From: Panagrolaimus kolymaensis
Lineage: Eukaryota; Nematoda; Chromadorea; Rhabditida; Panagrolaimidae
Assembly: GCA_028622995.1 (NCBI GenBank)
Contig: JAJQJQ010000041.1
Coordinates: forward strand, 124,001-188,000
DNA length: 64,000 bases
Direction: 5' to 3'
Shown: positions 37,186-50,400 of the stretch, piece after piece
Layout of the letters: each line of letters begins with the position of its first letter
Position numbering within the stretch: position 1 is the first letter of the stretch
The notes under the pieces: model-generated
What the model saw: only the letters and a program-made list of their open reading frames with translations
Told to the model about the DNA's origin: nothing
The model's database searches: none
Program-made: the position numbers and the translations under genes

Positions 37186-40100
37186 ATGGATTTTCTATTA
37201 CCCAAACTTGACAAAGAAGAACCCAAACAACAATCATCGAATAATAATATTAGTGATTTCTTTGAATTTGGGAGTTCCAAGCCTCCAAATTTACCGGCCA
37301 TAAAAATGACGACGACGACTGATAAAAATAAAAACGATGATCATGATGACGACATCGTCGTGTTGGATAGTGACGACGATGACGATGATGATGGTCCACC
37401 AATATTAGATTGGTAAATATTTTAAACTTTAATTATGAAAATAAATTTTTTTCCGAAATATAATTCAAAGATTCAGTTTTTTTTTAATTTTTTAATTTTT
37501 TATGCTAATTTTAGAAAGCTCCATTCGCTATCACAGTTAAAATTTAAAATATTATTTTAAAAAATACTCAGTTTTCAATTGCAGTTTAAAAAAGTTTATA
37601 AAAAATAAGAGTTAATTATAACTTTAAAATCAAAAAGAATTCTTTTAATGTTATCATTATGAAGCATAGTTCTTGAAAAAAAATATTAATTAATATCTTT
37701 GAAAGAAGATAACATTTAGATATTATCAAACAGTTATTTTTTTTAACAAAATTAAAAAAATATTAAGCTATTTAAAAGAGGAAACAGTTTTTACAAAATT
37801 TGATAGCTTTGGGGTAAAACCTAGCTGTCTTGGCTCTGTACAGTTTAATCAATATTTATTTTTAATTTTGGTTTCCAAAAATATAATTATTATTTAGCAT
37901 TTTTGAGAAAGATAGTCCAAAAATCTATTTGGCTACAGTTTTATTTGTCATTGAATCAAGCTGTACAGTTAAACAATATAAAAATTACGCAATAGCTTTC
38001 CACCGACTTTATTTTAGTACATTTTTAATATTTTATTCGCAAATTTCTTAGCCATTATCTCTATCTTCTGCTTTGAGAGTTTTTGAAAAAAATTAAAAAA
38101 ATTTATCGGAAATTATCAAAATAGTTCAATCCAAATTAAATTTTGAATGACAGTTTTAATTTTTTATTTCTATTTTTTTTTTCAGTGCCGTACCAATGCC
38201 AACCAAATCTCCTCGACGCCCTTCCATTCCAGTTATAAATTTTCCCGTTTCAAAAGAGCAATATTCCATTATTGAATCACATAAATCCAAGGAACCCAAA
38301 ACTTTGCTTGAAGCTTTACAAAAATTTAATGAAGATAAAAAGAAAGGCGACTTGGCAACTTTACATATGCCAAATTTGTCATCTGTTTTTTCTGGGTCAT
38401 TATCGACTACGCCGATGAAGCCATTCAATAATGCTTCATCGTCTGCTGCTGGTTTATCAGCCGCATCGTTAACCAAATTAGTTCCATCACTTTTGAAGAA
38501 ACCCGTGACTCCTTTGGCAGCGCCGTCAACCAATAAAAAATCCTCTATTCCTGTGATAACTTTTAAAAAATCTTTGATTGGATTAAAACCCGAATACATT
38601 CCTAAACGAAGAACTACTTCGAAATCATTAATTTTTCCCAAACCTTTGGCAGCGCCAAATCTTCCAAAAGTTTTTCCCCTTTCGCAAGTCACAATTCCTC
38701 CACCCAAGCCACAATCGTCTGGTTCTTCTTCATCGTCAACATCGACATTAAAAAATCCTTCAGTTTCAATACAAATTAAAGAAACATCCAATGCTTTTCT
38801 TGATAGCTTACTTGCTGGAACAAATAAACCAACAAAATCGGTTAATGACAATTTTGAAACAATGGAAATTGATGGACCTCCAAAACTTACAAACTATTCT
38901 TGTGAGATTATTGCGCCGAATGATAGTTTAAGAGCAGCGTTTGAAGAATTTAAGAAATCTTTGGTGGGTTTTCAGTTTTAATTATTATGTAACAGTTTTT
39001 ATATATTTAATTTTATTCAGTTTAATTTTTAAAGCATAAATTTTCAAAATTACAACTTGGAAGACAGTTTTTAAATATTTTTCCTTACTTTTTGAAAATC
39101 AACATTCTTTTGTATTTGTAATGCTCAAAGTATTCAGTTTTTAATTCACCCTAAAAAATATGGGCATGCTTATCTTCATCATCTTTTTTATCATATTTTT
39201 ATTAACTCTTCTTTCAGTTTTTTAAAAAATTTAATAAGAGAGAAATTATCGTTAATTATTCGGCTCCAAGAAAACGAGGATTTACAGTTAAAATATTTTA
39301 TTAAAAAATAAAAACATTCAGAAAATGTAGTTAAAAGTTATTTAAAGCTCTAAACCATCCTTTGCTTAGTCAGTTTTTTTTATATTATTAAAATTAAGTT
39401 TTTTTTTGAATGAAGATTTCATATCCAGTTATATAAAAAAAAGTGCAATTCTTAAACGATATGACAGAATCCAGTTTAAAAATATTTTTTTACCTTATTT
39501 TTGTACTCCAAACTTACATTATTTTATGATATTCAGTTAAATATTTCTCTTTCCTTTATTGGAGCCCAAATAATTAACCCAAAATTCTTATTTTTCTCGT
39601 TTTTTCCAAGTTGTATTTTTCGTATTCAGTTATTTAATTAAATTAAATGAGGCAAAGCTCTTTTTATAAAGTATTTCCGTTAAAGACGAGGATCTTCAGT
39701 TAAAATTATTTTATTTACGACAAGTACTATAATATTTATTAAACCCTCATAACTCGATCCTTCTTCTTCATCTGTTTTTTTATAAATAATTAATATCAAT
39801 CGTTTTATAAGAATCATCTTTATTTCACATGCGCAGTTTTTTTAAAACTTTCTTTACCAAACTTTCCGCTGAATAGTGCCTATCGATATTTCGAAAATGA
39901 GTCATACGGTATCGATGACATCAGTTTTTTATTTTTTTACTTTTCACTTTTCTTCCATTTTTTTGATGACTAAGTTTAAAAAAATTTATTTCAAAAAAAA
40001 TCTTTCAAATCAACGAAAAAAAAATCAAACGCAATCACCATTCCCAGTTTCTTTATTTTTAATGTTTGATCGAGAAAAAAAAGGTTTAAAAGTATTTCTA

Positions 40101-43100
40101 TCATAAAATTAATGATATTTTTTATTACAGTTTTGTTTCGAATTCAAAAATAAAAAATTCGACACAGTATTTATTATTTATTAAAAATTTATTTAACAAA
40201 TATGCTAATTTTATTTCGCCTAATTAAACCTACTTTTAAAATAAATAAAAAATTTACTTTTGTGACAAAAAGAAAATATTTGAATTTATCATCTTCGCTT
40301 CTTTTCATGCAGTTTTTTTAAATTAGATAACTTTTTACACGTTCTTTTAGTTTGTCTTTTACTAAAAAAATTTATTTTCCTATAATTTGTTATGAATACG
40401 CTTTGGTAAATCAGTTTTAAAATATTTGTAGCTTTGTAAGTGATCTGGTTCAGTTTAATTTAATTTTATAAAAAATTCTGGGCAACTAGAACCATTTCCA
40501 GTTTAACTTTAAAATTTAAAAAAGCTTGTAAGCAATTACTTATATGTCTTGTACAGTTTTATACTCTTTCGCGATTACCTTTTTTTATTGGTTTCATCAA
40601 ACAAGAATAACCAAACAATTTTTAAAAAATTTTTTAAAAGTAAGTTGGCAGAACACCTTGTTAGTTGCCACTTTATTTTTAATAACCAGTTTAAATTTAC
40701 TTTTATCATTAAAATACATATTTATTAATATTTTGTTGAAGTTTTTTCTATTTTATTACAACTATCTGTTTTTGTTTTTTCGCAGTTTATTTTGTATTTT
40801 AAAAGCGTTTTTTTATTGTAGTTTGTTGCTTGCTTTTCTTTCCCCTCCATTATTGTTTTTTGTTTCTAATAAAATTCATTTCAAAAAAAAGAAAGCGTTC
40901 TTTGCTCTCTTTTTTTCGTTGTTGTTTCTCATATTTGTGTGTGCGTCTTTTGTTCTCCCTTACACATGTTTCAGTTAAAAAAAATGAATGTCTTTTTTTT
41001 TGTTTGAAAAAGTCATTCTCATCGTTGTTCATCCATCCGTCTTTCAACTTTCTCCAATTTTCGAGAAAACTCCGCCTTCCATATTTTTTTCTCTCGTTTG
41101 TTTGGATTTTTTCTTTTTTTAAAATCAAAAAATAATTTTTTTAGAAGGTTGAAACTCTAAAAAAATAATAGCTTTTTTTTTAAAGTTATTTCTTCGGTTA
41201 GAATAAATTTCTTTTCAATTTTTTGTTTATTTTTTGAGTAATATTTTTGAGTGTAGACCAAAATTTATTTTGTTTTTGTTTTATTTAAATCTATAAATCT
41301 CCATGTCTACAGTTTATTTTTTATTAATTCTTTTTTGTTTCTTGAAACCGATATGCTTCTTCAACAGTTAATTTGATTTTATTCTATTTTCTTAAAAAAA
41401 GAAATTTAGTTTTATGCATTATTAAATTAAAATATTTAATTAGACTCTACCTTTTTTGTTGAAATTTTTTTTCTTCACCCTTTTCTCGCTGCAGTTTAAA
41501 TAAATCGCAATTTTGCTAAATTAGTATGCGAAATAAAAAAATTTACAATTTGACGGCTTTTTTTGGTTATTAAAATCAAAAAAAAATATTATCCAGTTAT
41601 AAAACTTTAAAAATTGAGTTTATCTTTTGATTTTTGCTGGGTTCTTAAAAATTCAGTATTTCGTATTCTTCGGGAAAATTCAGTTTTAATTTTTTTATTT
41701 CTCTTTTTTATATGCTTAACTCGCTTCAGTTTTTCTCTCTCTCCAGTTTGAAGTTGTTTCAAGGTTAAAAAATAAAAAAAAATAAAAATGTTTATGGAAG
41801 CTTTTTAAAAGCAAAACCTTACATTAATAAATTCAGTTTTATGATTTAATAAAATTCTTTATTTATTAAGAATAAAATTTTATAAAACTTTTAATACTCT
41901 TAATTTACCAAAGTTTTCTAAAATCCAGTTTTAAAAATTTTGCTGGGAAAAAAGGTTAATCAATTTCCAAAATTAGCAAAAACACATAAAATATAGTCTT
42001 TTTTATTTTATGTTGACGAAGTGTATCGTCTATCATGTCTCACATTTTCCTCTTCCTCCTCCACAATTGACATCCTGAGACTCCCCTTTTTGGAGGCTCT
42101 GGGGCTGCTCACGTGACCTTTTATTTCGTATTTCTTTTTTTCTTTATTGTGACCGACCACACTTTTTTTTATGTTGTTTTTTTTTTGATGACGAAAGAAA
42201 AAAAACAACGAAACACATACATAAAAATAGAGGAGTTGAGTTGGCTGAAAAGTCTTTTTTTTTTTCATTCATCCAAATAAATTTAATTGTTTGAATGTTA
42301 TTTGACTACTTTTTTTAATTTGTGTTAGAAAAATTATCGAGCAAGGATACTCAGTTTTACATCCTAAAAATCTTTGTATTTTTGGTTGCTCAGCTTTTAA
42401 CCTACAAAAAAAAGATAAACGCCTTTATTTTTTATGCTTATTCGTTTTGCCGAGACAGCTATTTTTTTGCCACTTTAGTCTCTCTTTTAACTTCCTCATT
42501 TTTCTTCTTTAGTTCCTTATTCTTTTTTCTCTCTTTGATATGTAATTTATTTATACTCTTTTTTTTACTGCTGCTCGAAGACAAGACTTGCTTTTACTTT
42601 GGGGCTTATTTAATCCAAGAAAAATAAAGTTTTTATTGTTATTTTTCCCCCTAAGTAATTTTTAATACCGTTTTATTTTTCTGAAAGGTTTAGTCTTTGG
42701 TGAAATTTTTTTAATGTTACTTTCCTTGGAAGTATTGCTTCACCAAATTCTACAGTTATTTTAAACTTTAAATGAAAAGTTCTCTTTTATCCTTTTTAAC
42801 ATTTTTTTAGCCGTTTTACCTTTGCTATTTTAAAGAACGAAATTACCATTAACTTTAATAAAATGAAAGACAGTTTTATTTAATTCCAAAAACTTTTAAT
42901 CGAAAAAGTCTATAAATATAAAAAAAATAAGGCTTTCAAAAAATTCACATTTTGGAAGCTTTATCTTATCCACAACGATTGGAACTCAGTTTTTTTACAA
43001 CGAATAAAAATGGGCTGCTCGTTATCTTCGGAGCTTTTAAAAATGTTTAGTGCATATATGTACATACAAACTACAGTTTTTTTTACTTTCGAAAAAGCGT

Positions 43101-46100
43101 CTAATTTATTTCAACAAAAATTTTGCCCCGTTTTGCATTGAGATGCAGTTTTAAAATATTTATGTAATTCGTTATAAAGCTCAACATTTTCGATTCTTAA
43201 AAATAAAATTTAAATAACGTCCCTAAGAAGTTTTCAGCAAAGTCAGTTTTATATATACATAAAAAAAATTCTACCAAAAAGATATCCATAAACTTTTTAG
43301 CTTACTTTTATCTAATCTCTTTATCTTTAAAAATCCTCCAATTGCAGCTCCCAGTTTAATTTTCTTTTCTTTTTTTCTTCTCCCTCAACCTTGAAAAAAT
43401 CAATTATGTTTCTTTTTTTGTAATTATTCGATTTGATCATTCATCGGTTTCGCGCCTAAAATAAATCCGATCGCTTTTTTTGTGAGCTCCTCCTCCTTCC
43501 TTTTTTTGGCAAGCAAATAAAAAAAAACACTCAAATTAGCAAATAATGAATGAAGAAGGATAGCATCACAAAAATGATGAACGTACCCATCCATCACCAT
43601 TTGAGATTTTAGATTTTTTTATAAACATCTGCTTTTTTTCACTCTCTTTTTTCTCGCTGTTCCAAAACAAAATAGTTTTAATTTCGCCCGAAAAAAGCGC
43701 TCTATTTCAGTTTACAATTTCTCCAAAATTTTTAACCCATTCCAGTTTTAAAGTAAAAATTTCTAAAAAAAAGTTTTTTTAGTCAAATCAAGAATCTGAT
43801 TTACCTCCACCAAATTTGGATAAATTTAATTCAGGCGAAGGTTCAGACGAATCTGAAAGTGACGAGGAAGAACCTCCTCAATTGGAAGCTGTTTCAAAAA
43901 TAGAAAAAATGGCGGCAACCAAAAATATACCAGAACGTGAAACAGTTTCAAATCAAAAGCGAGGTCGAGGTAGACCGCCGCAAAAGCGACAAAGCTCTAA
44001 AAACAAAAATGGCTTCCAAGTAAGTTTTTTTATTCAACCTTTTTTTGATTCATTGAAAAAAAAGTGTCGTGGAAATTGTCAGTTTAAATTTCCAAAAAAT
44101 TAATTAATGTTCAAAATAAAGACAGTTTTTTTTTAATTATGCTAGACCGATTTTATTGTGGCCCGCAAGTTTTAACTTTTAAAAATCTATCTTTCCATGG
44201 AGCTTTGACAAACAAAATAATTTCCAAATTTCTATTGGCCGAAACAGTTTTTAAATAGATAAATTATTTTTGTTTCGTTATGAAAATAACGCGAATCACC
44301 AGTTATTTTATTAAAAAAATTAAATATTTTATCGTTGCCAATATTCAAAAGTAATATAATTGAACCACAGAATCCCGTTAGGATTTTTAGTTATTCGAGT
44401 ACAAACTTCCTAAAAACCTTCGCAGTTATTTAAAATCATTCTAAAAAAATTTTTGTTTTATCATTATCGCTATTAAAAGTGAAAAAATTACCGTCTTTCA
44501 AAAGAGAATCCAGTTTTCATAAACAAAAAAATCATACGTTTTTAATCGCTAAAGAATTATTTTTCATTTTATTCAAAGAATTTTAAATTATTAAATTCTA
44601 CCAAACCCCCACAGACGTAAGAGGATCCAGACAGTTTTAAATTTTTATTAATAAGTTTATTTCTCCTTTATTTCAAACCAACCCAGTTTTCTTATATTTA
44701 AATTTGCTAAAACCACTTACTTTCTCTTTTTTTGAGAACAGTTTGAATTAAAAGAAAAGCTTAACGTTTTTGTGCCATACCAAACCAAAATAATCCCAAA
44801 AAATTGGATCAAACAATTTTTTTTCAAACAAAAAATGTCACCAAACCGATAATAATTTTTTTAATTTCAAAAACGACCGTTCAAAAGTCTTAACAGTTTT
44901 TTAAATACAATAAAAATTATTTTTACTTTTCTTTCTGCGAATTTAAATAACAACAAACGAATCCAGTTAAATTTTTTAGTTATTAAAGCAAATTTTCCAA
45001 AACTCATTCCAGTCTTTTCCTTTTTATTTATTTTTTCACGATTTATCACCATCGATATTAAATAGTATGCAATGACAGTTGTTTTAATAAAATAAAAAGT
45101 GAAAAAATGGCCATAATTTTTTAAAATAATTTCGGTTTGCATAGAAAAATAAATATAAACACCGCTCTTCAGTTTCACTCATCTGTAAGTTAGTCTTCAA
45201 CGCAATTAAGTTTAAAACAGTTTTTAATATTAAATTTTATTAAACTTTCTGTACCTTATATTGATTCAGTTTTAACCAAAAAAATTTTGTATTTCTATGC
45301 GATATTCGCCTCGCCATTGATTTCTGAACCTCACAGTTTTGCCATAAAAATAAATCTTAAAATCCAAATACGCAGTTTTTCACAAAATCCATTTTTTTAT
45401 TTTTTAGAGCTCAAATGAAAATGACATTGACGCTCCTCCTGCATTAGATTTATATGGAGAAAAACATTCTCAATCTCGAGCTTCATCAACCACGAGTGGA
45501 GTTTCATCCATTGATGAATTTCGCCATCATTCTTCTCCACCTTCATGTTCGCCTTTGGCTCCAATAAATGGAGAATTTAATAGTAATAATAGCAATCGAC
45601 GTTCATCCAAACGTCTTTCAAAAACCCCAGTTGCGGAAACAACGCCCATCAAAAAAGAAGTTATGGTTGTTCCAATAACTCGAAAACGTAAAGCCACTGC
45701 CACGAATAATTCTTCTTCAGAAACTATGACGAGTCCAGTAAAAAAACGTAGTCGAAGAGCACCAAAAAAAGATGAAAATGATGGCGGCGGCGGTGAAGAA
45801 AGTTGTTTTATTGAAATGCAAAATTGGATTCCAATTGGTGAACCTTGGGTTGAAATGATAAATAAAAAAGCTGTGTGTTGTTTCCCTGCAGTGAAACATA
45901 AAACTGAAAACATCACTTTTAATACTTTGGATGCCATTTGTGTGGCTGCCGGAGGCGTGGAACCAGATAATATTGGAAAAATAGATAGAATATTTTTGGA
46001 TAAAAAACGCGGTATCATGGCTAATGTTTATTGGTATTATCGATATGATCAATGCGTTTTAAGAGCGGAAGCCAAACAAAAAGTTGAAAGCAGATATAAT

Positions 46101-47384
46101 TTTGATGAAAGGGAATTAATTGCTTCGAAACATATGGACACTATTTCTTGTGATTCCATACAATCTCATGCTTTTGTTTTAACTTTTTCGGAGTATTGTC
46201 GGTGAGTATTTTAGAGATTTATTTTTATTTCACTTTAGTTTTCTAAACCAAACAAATGTGTGCGTTTTCCTGCAGTTTTTATATTATTTTAAAATTTTTT
46301 TCCATTAAGTAATTTGTAAAGCAGTTTATTTTACCTTTTTTTAATTTTAAGTATTTCCATTATTTTTCTTAATTTCCTTTAATCATCAAGTTAAAAAAAT
46401 ATTCATGAAAAGCCTTTGAATGAATGGAAAGGTGGCAGTTTTTAGAATTTGAAAAATAATTCCATTCATAATTTCTGATACTCTTTTGCATTTTTTTTTA
46501 CCATAAGATAATTTTTAAGATTATAATTTCTAATAAATAAAAAGTTTGTTTTCAGTTTATTTTTTATTTTTTTTATTGCTCATTACAATATATTTTGTGA
46601 TAACTAACTGGTATTTTTAATTCCAAACAAAATACCTTCTTCTCAGTTTATAAATAATTTCCATAATCAAAATCAGAATTCTTGTCATTAATTCCTTTGA
46701 TTTTTTCGTTATAATAAAATTTCAAGTCTTAAATTTTCGGTGGACTCAAACAAATACAGTTTTTTCCTTTAGCTTTTTTAATTATATAAAAAAATTTTAA
46801 ACTTTAAAACAATTAATTTATTAACAATATCACAGTTTATTTTGTTGTAATTTTTGACTTTTGTAAATATGAAAATTTTGGCTTTCCTTGTTTACCGTTT
46901 TGCAGTTTTTCTTAATTTTTTTTTAATTCTTCACAGTTTTATCTTTCCTTTAATTAATATTCTTACGTTTCAGTTATGTCGCTGAAAATGCATTTGATTC
47001 CCTTCCAAATTCATTGCAATTTCGATTTAAAGAAATGTGGCCTCGCGGAGATGATAATTATCCTCGTCGACGATTCCTTCCCCATGAAGATACTCCATCG
47101 GAATTAGTTAGTTTCCATTTTACAAATTGATTCCCAGTTTTAATTCCAAAAAAAAATTTTTTAAGGTTTATTTTTGTCGAAAATATTATTCCATTAATAG
47201 AAAAGCCATATTTTCTTCTGCCCCACTTCCAACGGGTCAAAAGAAAAAGAATCCAAAACGAAATAATTCTAATAATCGCCGACCTCCCATAAATGGATTG
47301 GTTCCAGTTTATTATGATTCAAATGATGATGATTTTGAAAATAATAATAATAATAATAATAATCGAAATCAAAGAACTCCATAA
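37186..47384 (+). CDS. BAH-domain chromatin protein with AT-hook (BAHD1/BAHCC1-like)
   Basis: Six exons: 37,186-37,412, 38,186-38,963, 43,783-44,019, 45,408-46,201, 46,974-47,106, 47,166-47,384; 795 aa, all in phase. Residues ~54-70 combine a hydrophobic run and an acidic tail (IVVLDSDDD), a likely SUMO-interaction motif. The middle is Ser/Pro/Lys-rich and disordered. An AT-hook-like KRGRGRPP sits near 394-401, then basic clusters that could be nuclear signals. The BAH domain spans ~554-680 (IGKIDRIF..., YWYYRYDQC, ELIASKHMDTISCD, TFSEYCR). The C-terminal DTPSELVYFCRKYY resembles the segment after BAH in BAHD1, BAHCC1 and winged eye, whose vertebrate members read H3K27me3; that role here is inferred. 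Introns are 773, 4819, 1388, 772 and 59 bp, the first four full of CAGTT motifs. Paralogue of the compact genes at 50.7-55.5 kb, which confirms that exons 2 and 3 belong together. Confidence 0.8.
38964..43782 (+). other. Giant motif-filled intron 2 of BAH gene 1
   Basis: A 4.8 kb intron with no credible gene inside. CAGTT motifs recur except in a few pyrimidine-rich patches (about 40,980-41,305, 41,935-42,345, 43,360-43,700). Paralogue 2 has no intron at this position. Confidence 0.7.
47339..47362 (+). repeat. AAT microsatellite encoding Asn run
   Basis: About eight AAT units in the last BAH1 exon encode a poly-Asn tract near the C-terminus. It is absent from paralogue 2. Confidence 0.8.
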
Positions 47385-47414
47385 AAAATTAAAATTATGT
47401 TTTTTATGCTGTAT

Positions 47415-47420
47415 AATAAA
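47415..47420 (+). terminator. Polyadenylation signal of BAH gene 1
   Basis: AATAAA 31 bp after the stop codon. Confidence 0.6.
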
Positions 47421-50400
47421 GGTACTCTTGACAGTTTTTTTAAAAATAATTTTCTTAAAATCGGTACTAACAATTCAGTTTTGTTATATATATATTTGCC
47501 TTGCTTTTTTTATTTTTAATTGTATAAAAGTCTTTCGGGTGATTTGTAATAAATAAATATATTTTTTATTTTATTTTAAGCATTAATTAACTGGATACAG
47601 TTATTAACATAATTAAATCACAAAATGCTTTCCAGTTTAAATTTTAGAAATTACAAATAAGCTTGAAATTTTGTTATGGCGCACAGAAAAAATCATTTAC
47701 AGTTTAATATAATCTGCATATAATATAATTTTCTTTTTTAAAGAATAAAATCGCAAAACAAAAAATTCAGTAAAGTTTTAAAATACTTAAATATTTAAAA
47801 GAAAAATAATATTAATTAATGTAAGTTATGCTCAGTTTTTTGTTTTGTCTGTCGTTTAAATAAAAGTACAAAAATATGCGCGTATGTTGTTTATTCGGTT
47901 TCTTTTGATTGGTTCTTCGTAGTTGTTACCGCCACATTTTTATTGTTTTATTGAACGAATAAATAAACAATATCACACAAATCGCAGTTTTAATTTTTTG
48001 TTTATTATTAATAACTAAATGAAATTACAATGGAAGTCAGTGCTTACTTTCTTGAGGCAGTTTAAAAATGGAAAATAAATGTAATTCAGAATTGATGAAT
48101 CAATACAGTTTTTTTGAAGACTACATAAGTCTTTGATCTTCTCAGTTTTATTTTTTATAATTATTATAACCTTGGTTTTTTTGCCATTAATGGTATACTT
48201 TTTTTAATAACAAACCTTTTTTAATAGACTAAAACGGCATTTACCAGTTACAAAAAAAACCAAAAATATTCTTTAAAGGAACAAGACTATTTGATGCCTT
48301 TTCGAAAATTTCGATACTGGGGCTGGGAGGAAGAGTTGGGGCGACGCGTGTTTGAATTACCGTGTCACCTACTGTCTTACACGGTAATTCAAACACGCGC
48401 CGCCCCAAGTGTTCCTCCCAGCCCCAGTATCGAAATTTTCGAAAAGGCATCAAATAGTCTTGTTCCTTTAATTCTCAAAAACGAAACGCAGTTTTTTTTT
48501 TACAGTGAATTTTGTATTAAAACTTTTTGTAAAAGCTTATGGAATAACAAAAATAAACACGACCAGTGCAGTTATAATAATTTTATTAAACATATAAAAA
48601 TATTTTATTAATAAATTAAACAGTTTCTTCGTCTATCGACTATTTAGACGACAAAGAACAACCATACGCGACAAATCACAATTTTAATCATTTAAAAATA
48701 ATTTAATGTTTACCAAAAACAACGTATTTTAAAAAATTCTTTAAGAGTGATTGATTTCTAAAATAATATTCATTTATTTACGCCAAAAGATATTTATTTG
48801 GTGTAAAGCTTTGTCAATCAAGAAAGTAAAATCTTTAAATGCAATAAAAAATATTTGGCACAATTTTATTCAAAAATGCCCAAATTGTTGCAGTTAAAAA
48901 AATCTTCTGATATTTATTTATTCCAAGATGTATCAGTTTTAACCTATCTTTTTTCCTCAAAAATTATTATTAATGCAAGTACCTATATAATACCGATAAT
49001 GATAATGAATCGCAGTTAATAAAAAATACTTTAATGTAAAAATGCAAAAAAATATGTTTAGGAGGAAAACCCTGGAGACAGTTAAAATTTAATAAAAGAT
49101 TTAATATTTTCATAATTATTTTTATTCTGACCATAAATAAAGGCCATAAATGCATTGTCAGTTTTTGTTGATTTTTATTCCATATATTCGAAAATGAACG
49201 AATACAGTTTTAATTTTCTTAATTTTTAAAATATATGAAAAAATCATTTATTTTTGTTTGCAATAAATATCACAAATTTTTTCATATAAAATTTTAAATA
49301 AATCAGATGATCTTTTACTGCAGTTTTTTCTTAGCTTCCATAAATAAAATTTAATTATTCAAAACATCCGACATCCATCAACAAATTAATACTAAAAAAA
49401 TTGGAATGATGGAACGCAGTTTTATTTTATTTACCAAAAACATAAACTTGCATGATTTTAATATTTAAAAAAATATAAACTTTTTATACTAAAAAAAAGC
49501 TTTAGAAATATGAAGTAATTTGTCAAATACAGTTTAAACTTTTGATAAACAAGCTCAATAACACACCGGCCGCTTGGAACGGATTCAGTTTTATAATAAG
49601 AAAAAATTAAATGATTTAATATTAGATTCCACTAGATTTTGTGTTTATGCAGTTTCAAACAATGCAAAATTTATGGTACATAGTTCACAGTCAAAAAAAT
49701 GAAGGTACTATATTTTTCGATATTTTTTATTTATTAAATTTTTTTCCATTTTTCAAAGAATAAAAAAAAAATTCAGTTATTTTAAAAATAAATAAAAAGA
49801 AAGCTGGTCAGTTTTGAAAATAACAAAAAGAGCAAAGAATGGAAAGCAAATATAATTTCTTGAATAAAAAATCTTGGAAAAATGAAAAATAATCTCAGTT
49901 TTTTTCATCCAATTTTTTCATGTGACAAAGGTTCCTCAGTTAAAGACTTCACCCTTAATTTGATAAAGATGATTAGTAGACAATGCAGCAATTATATTAG
50001 CCGAAAGTCGGATGGTCAAGCAGTTATAAAAATTTTGAAAAATAAAAATGTTTTAATGTCTTAAAATTTATTCGTTAAAACGTGAAGGAATTCCATAATT
50101 TGATATCCAACACCTTAAAAACCGTCACAGTTTTATTAATTACTTTTTGCTAAAGTAAAATATTTATCTTTTTTAAATTAAAATTAACCAACTTCTAACA
50201 TCCCTGAAACTTGTATAAAAATATCAAAGGAAGATGGGTGAATTATTCGCATACAGTTTTACAAAAAAAGCCAATCCAAAATCGGCATCAAATAAATCGG
50301 TGAAAACGGGTACTATGTATTCTGATGACAGTTTTAGACATCTGAATCAAAAAAAATTAAAGTTCAACAATCTTTTAAATTATCAAACTTGCTTTTATTT

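Noticed and set aside
38156..38851. 231-aa frame on the minus strand
   Set aside because: Lies antisense to exon 2 of BAH gene 1, which has paralogue support; it is a shadow.
40544..41135. 144-aa multi-hydrophobic frame, possible membrane protein
   Set aside because: Sits in the 4.8 kb intron, T-run driven, interrupted by CAGTT motifs, no family signature.
45527..46052. Minus-strand frames opposite BAH gene 1 exon 4
   Set aside because: Antisense shadows of a well-supported coding exon.
48241..48611. Mirror-image frames starting MMPFRKFRYWGWEE on both strands
   Set aside because: Produced by the palindromic MITE, not a gene.
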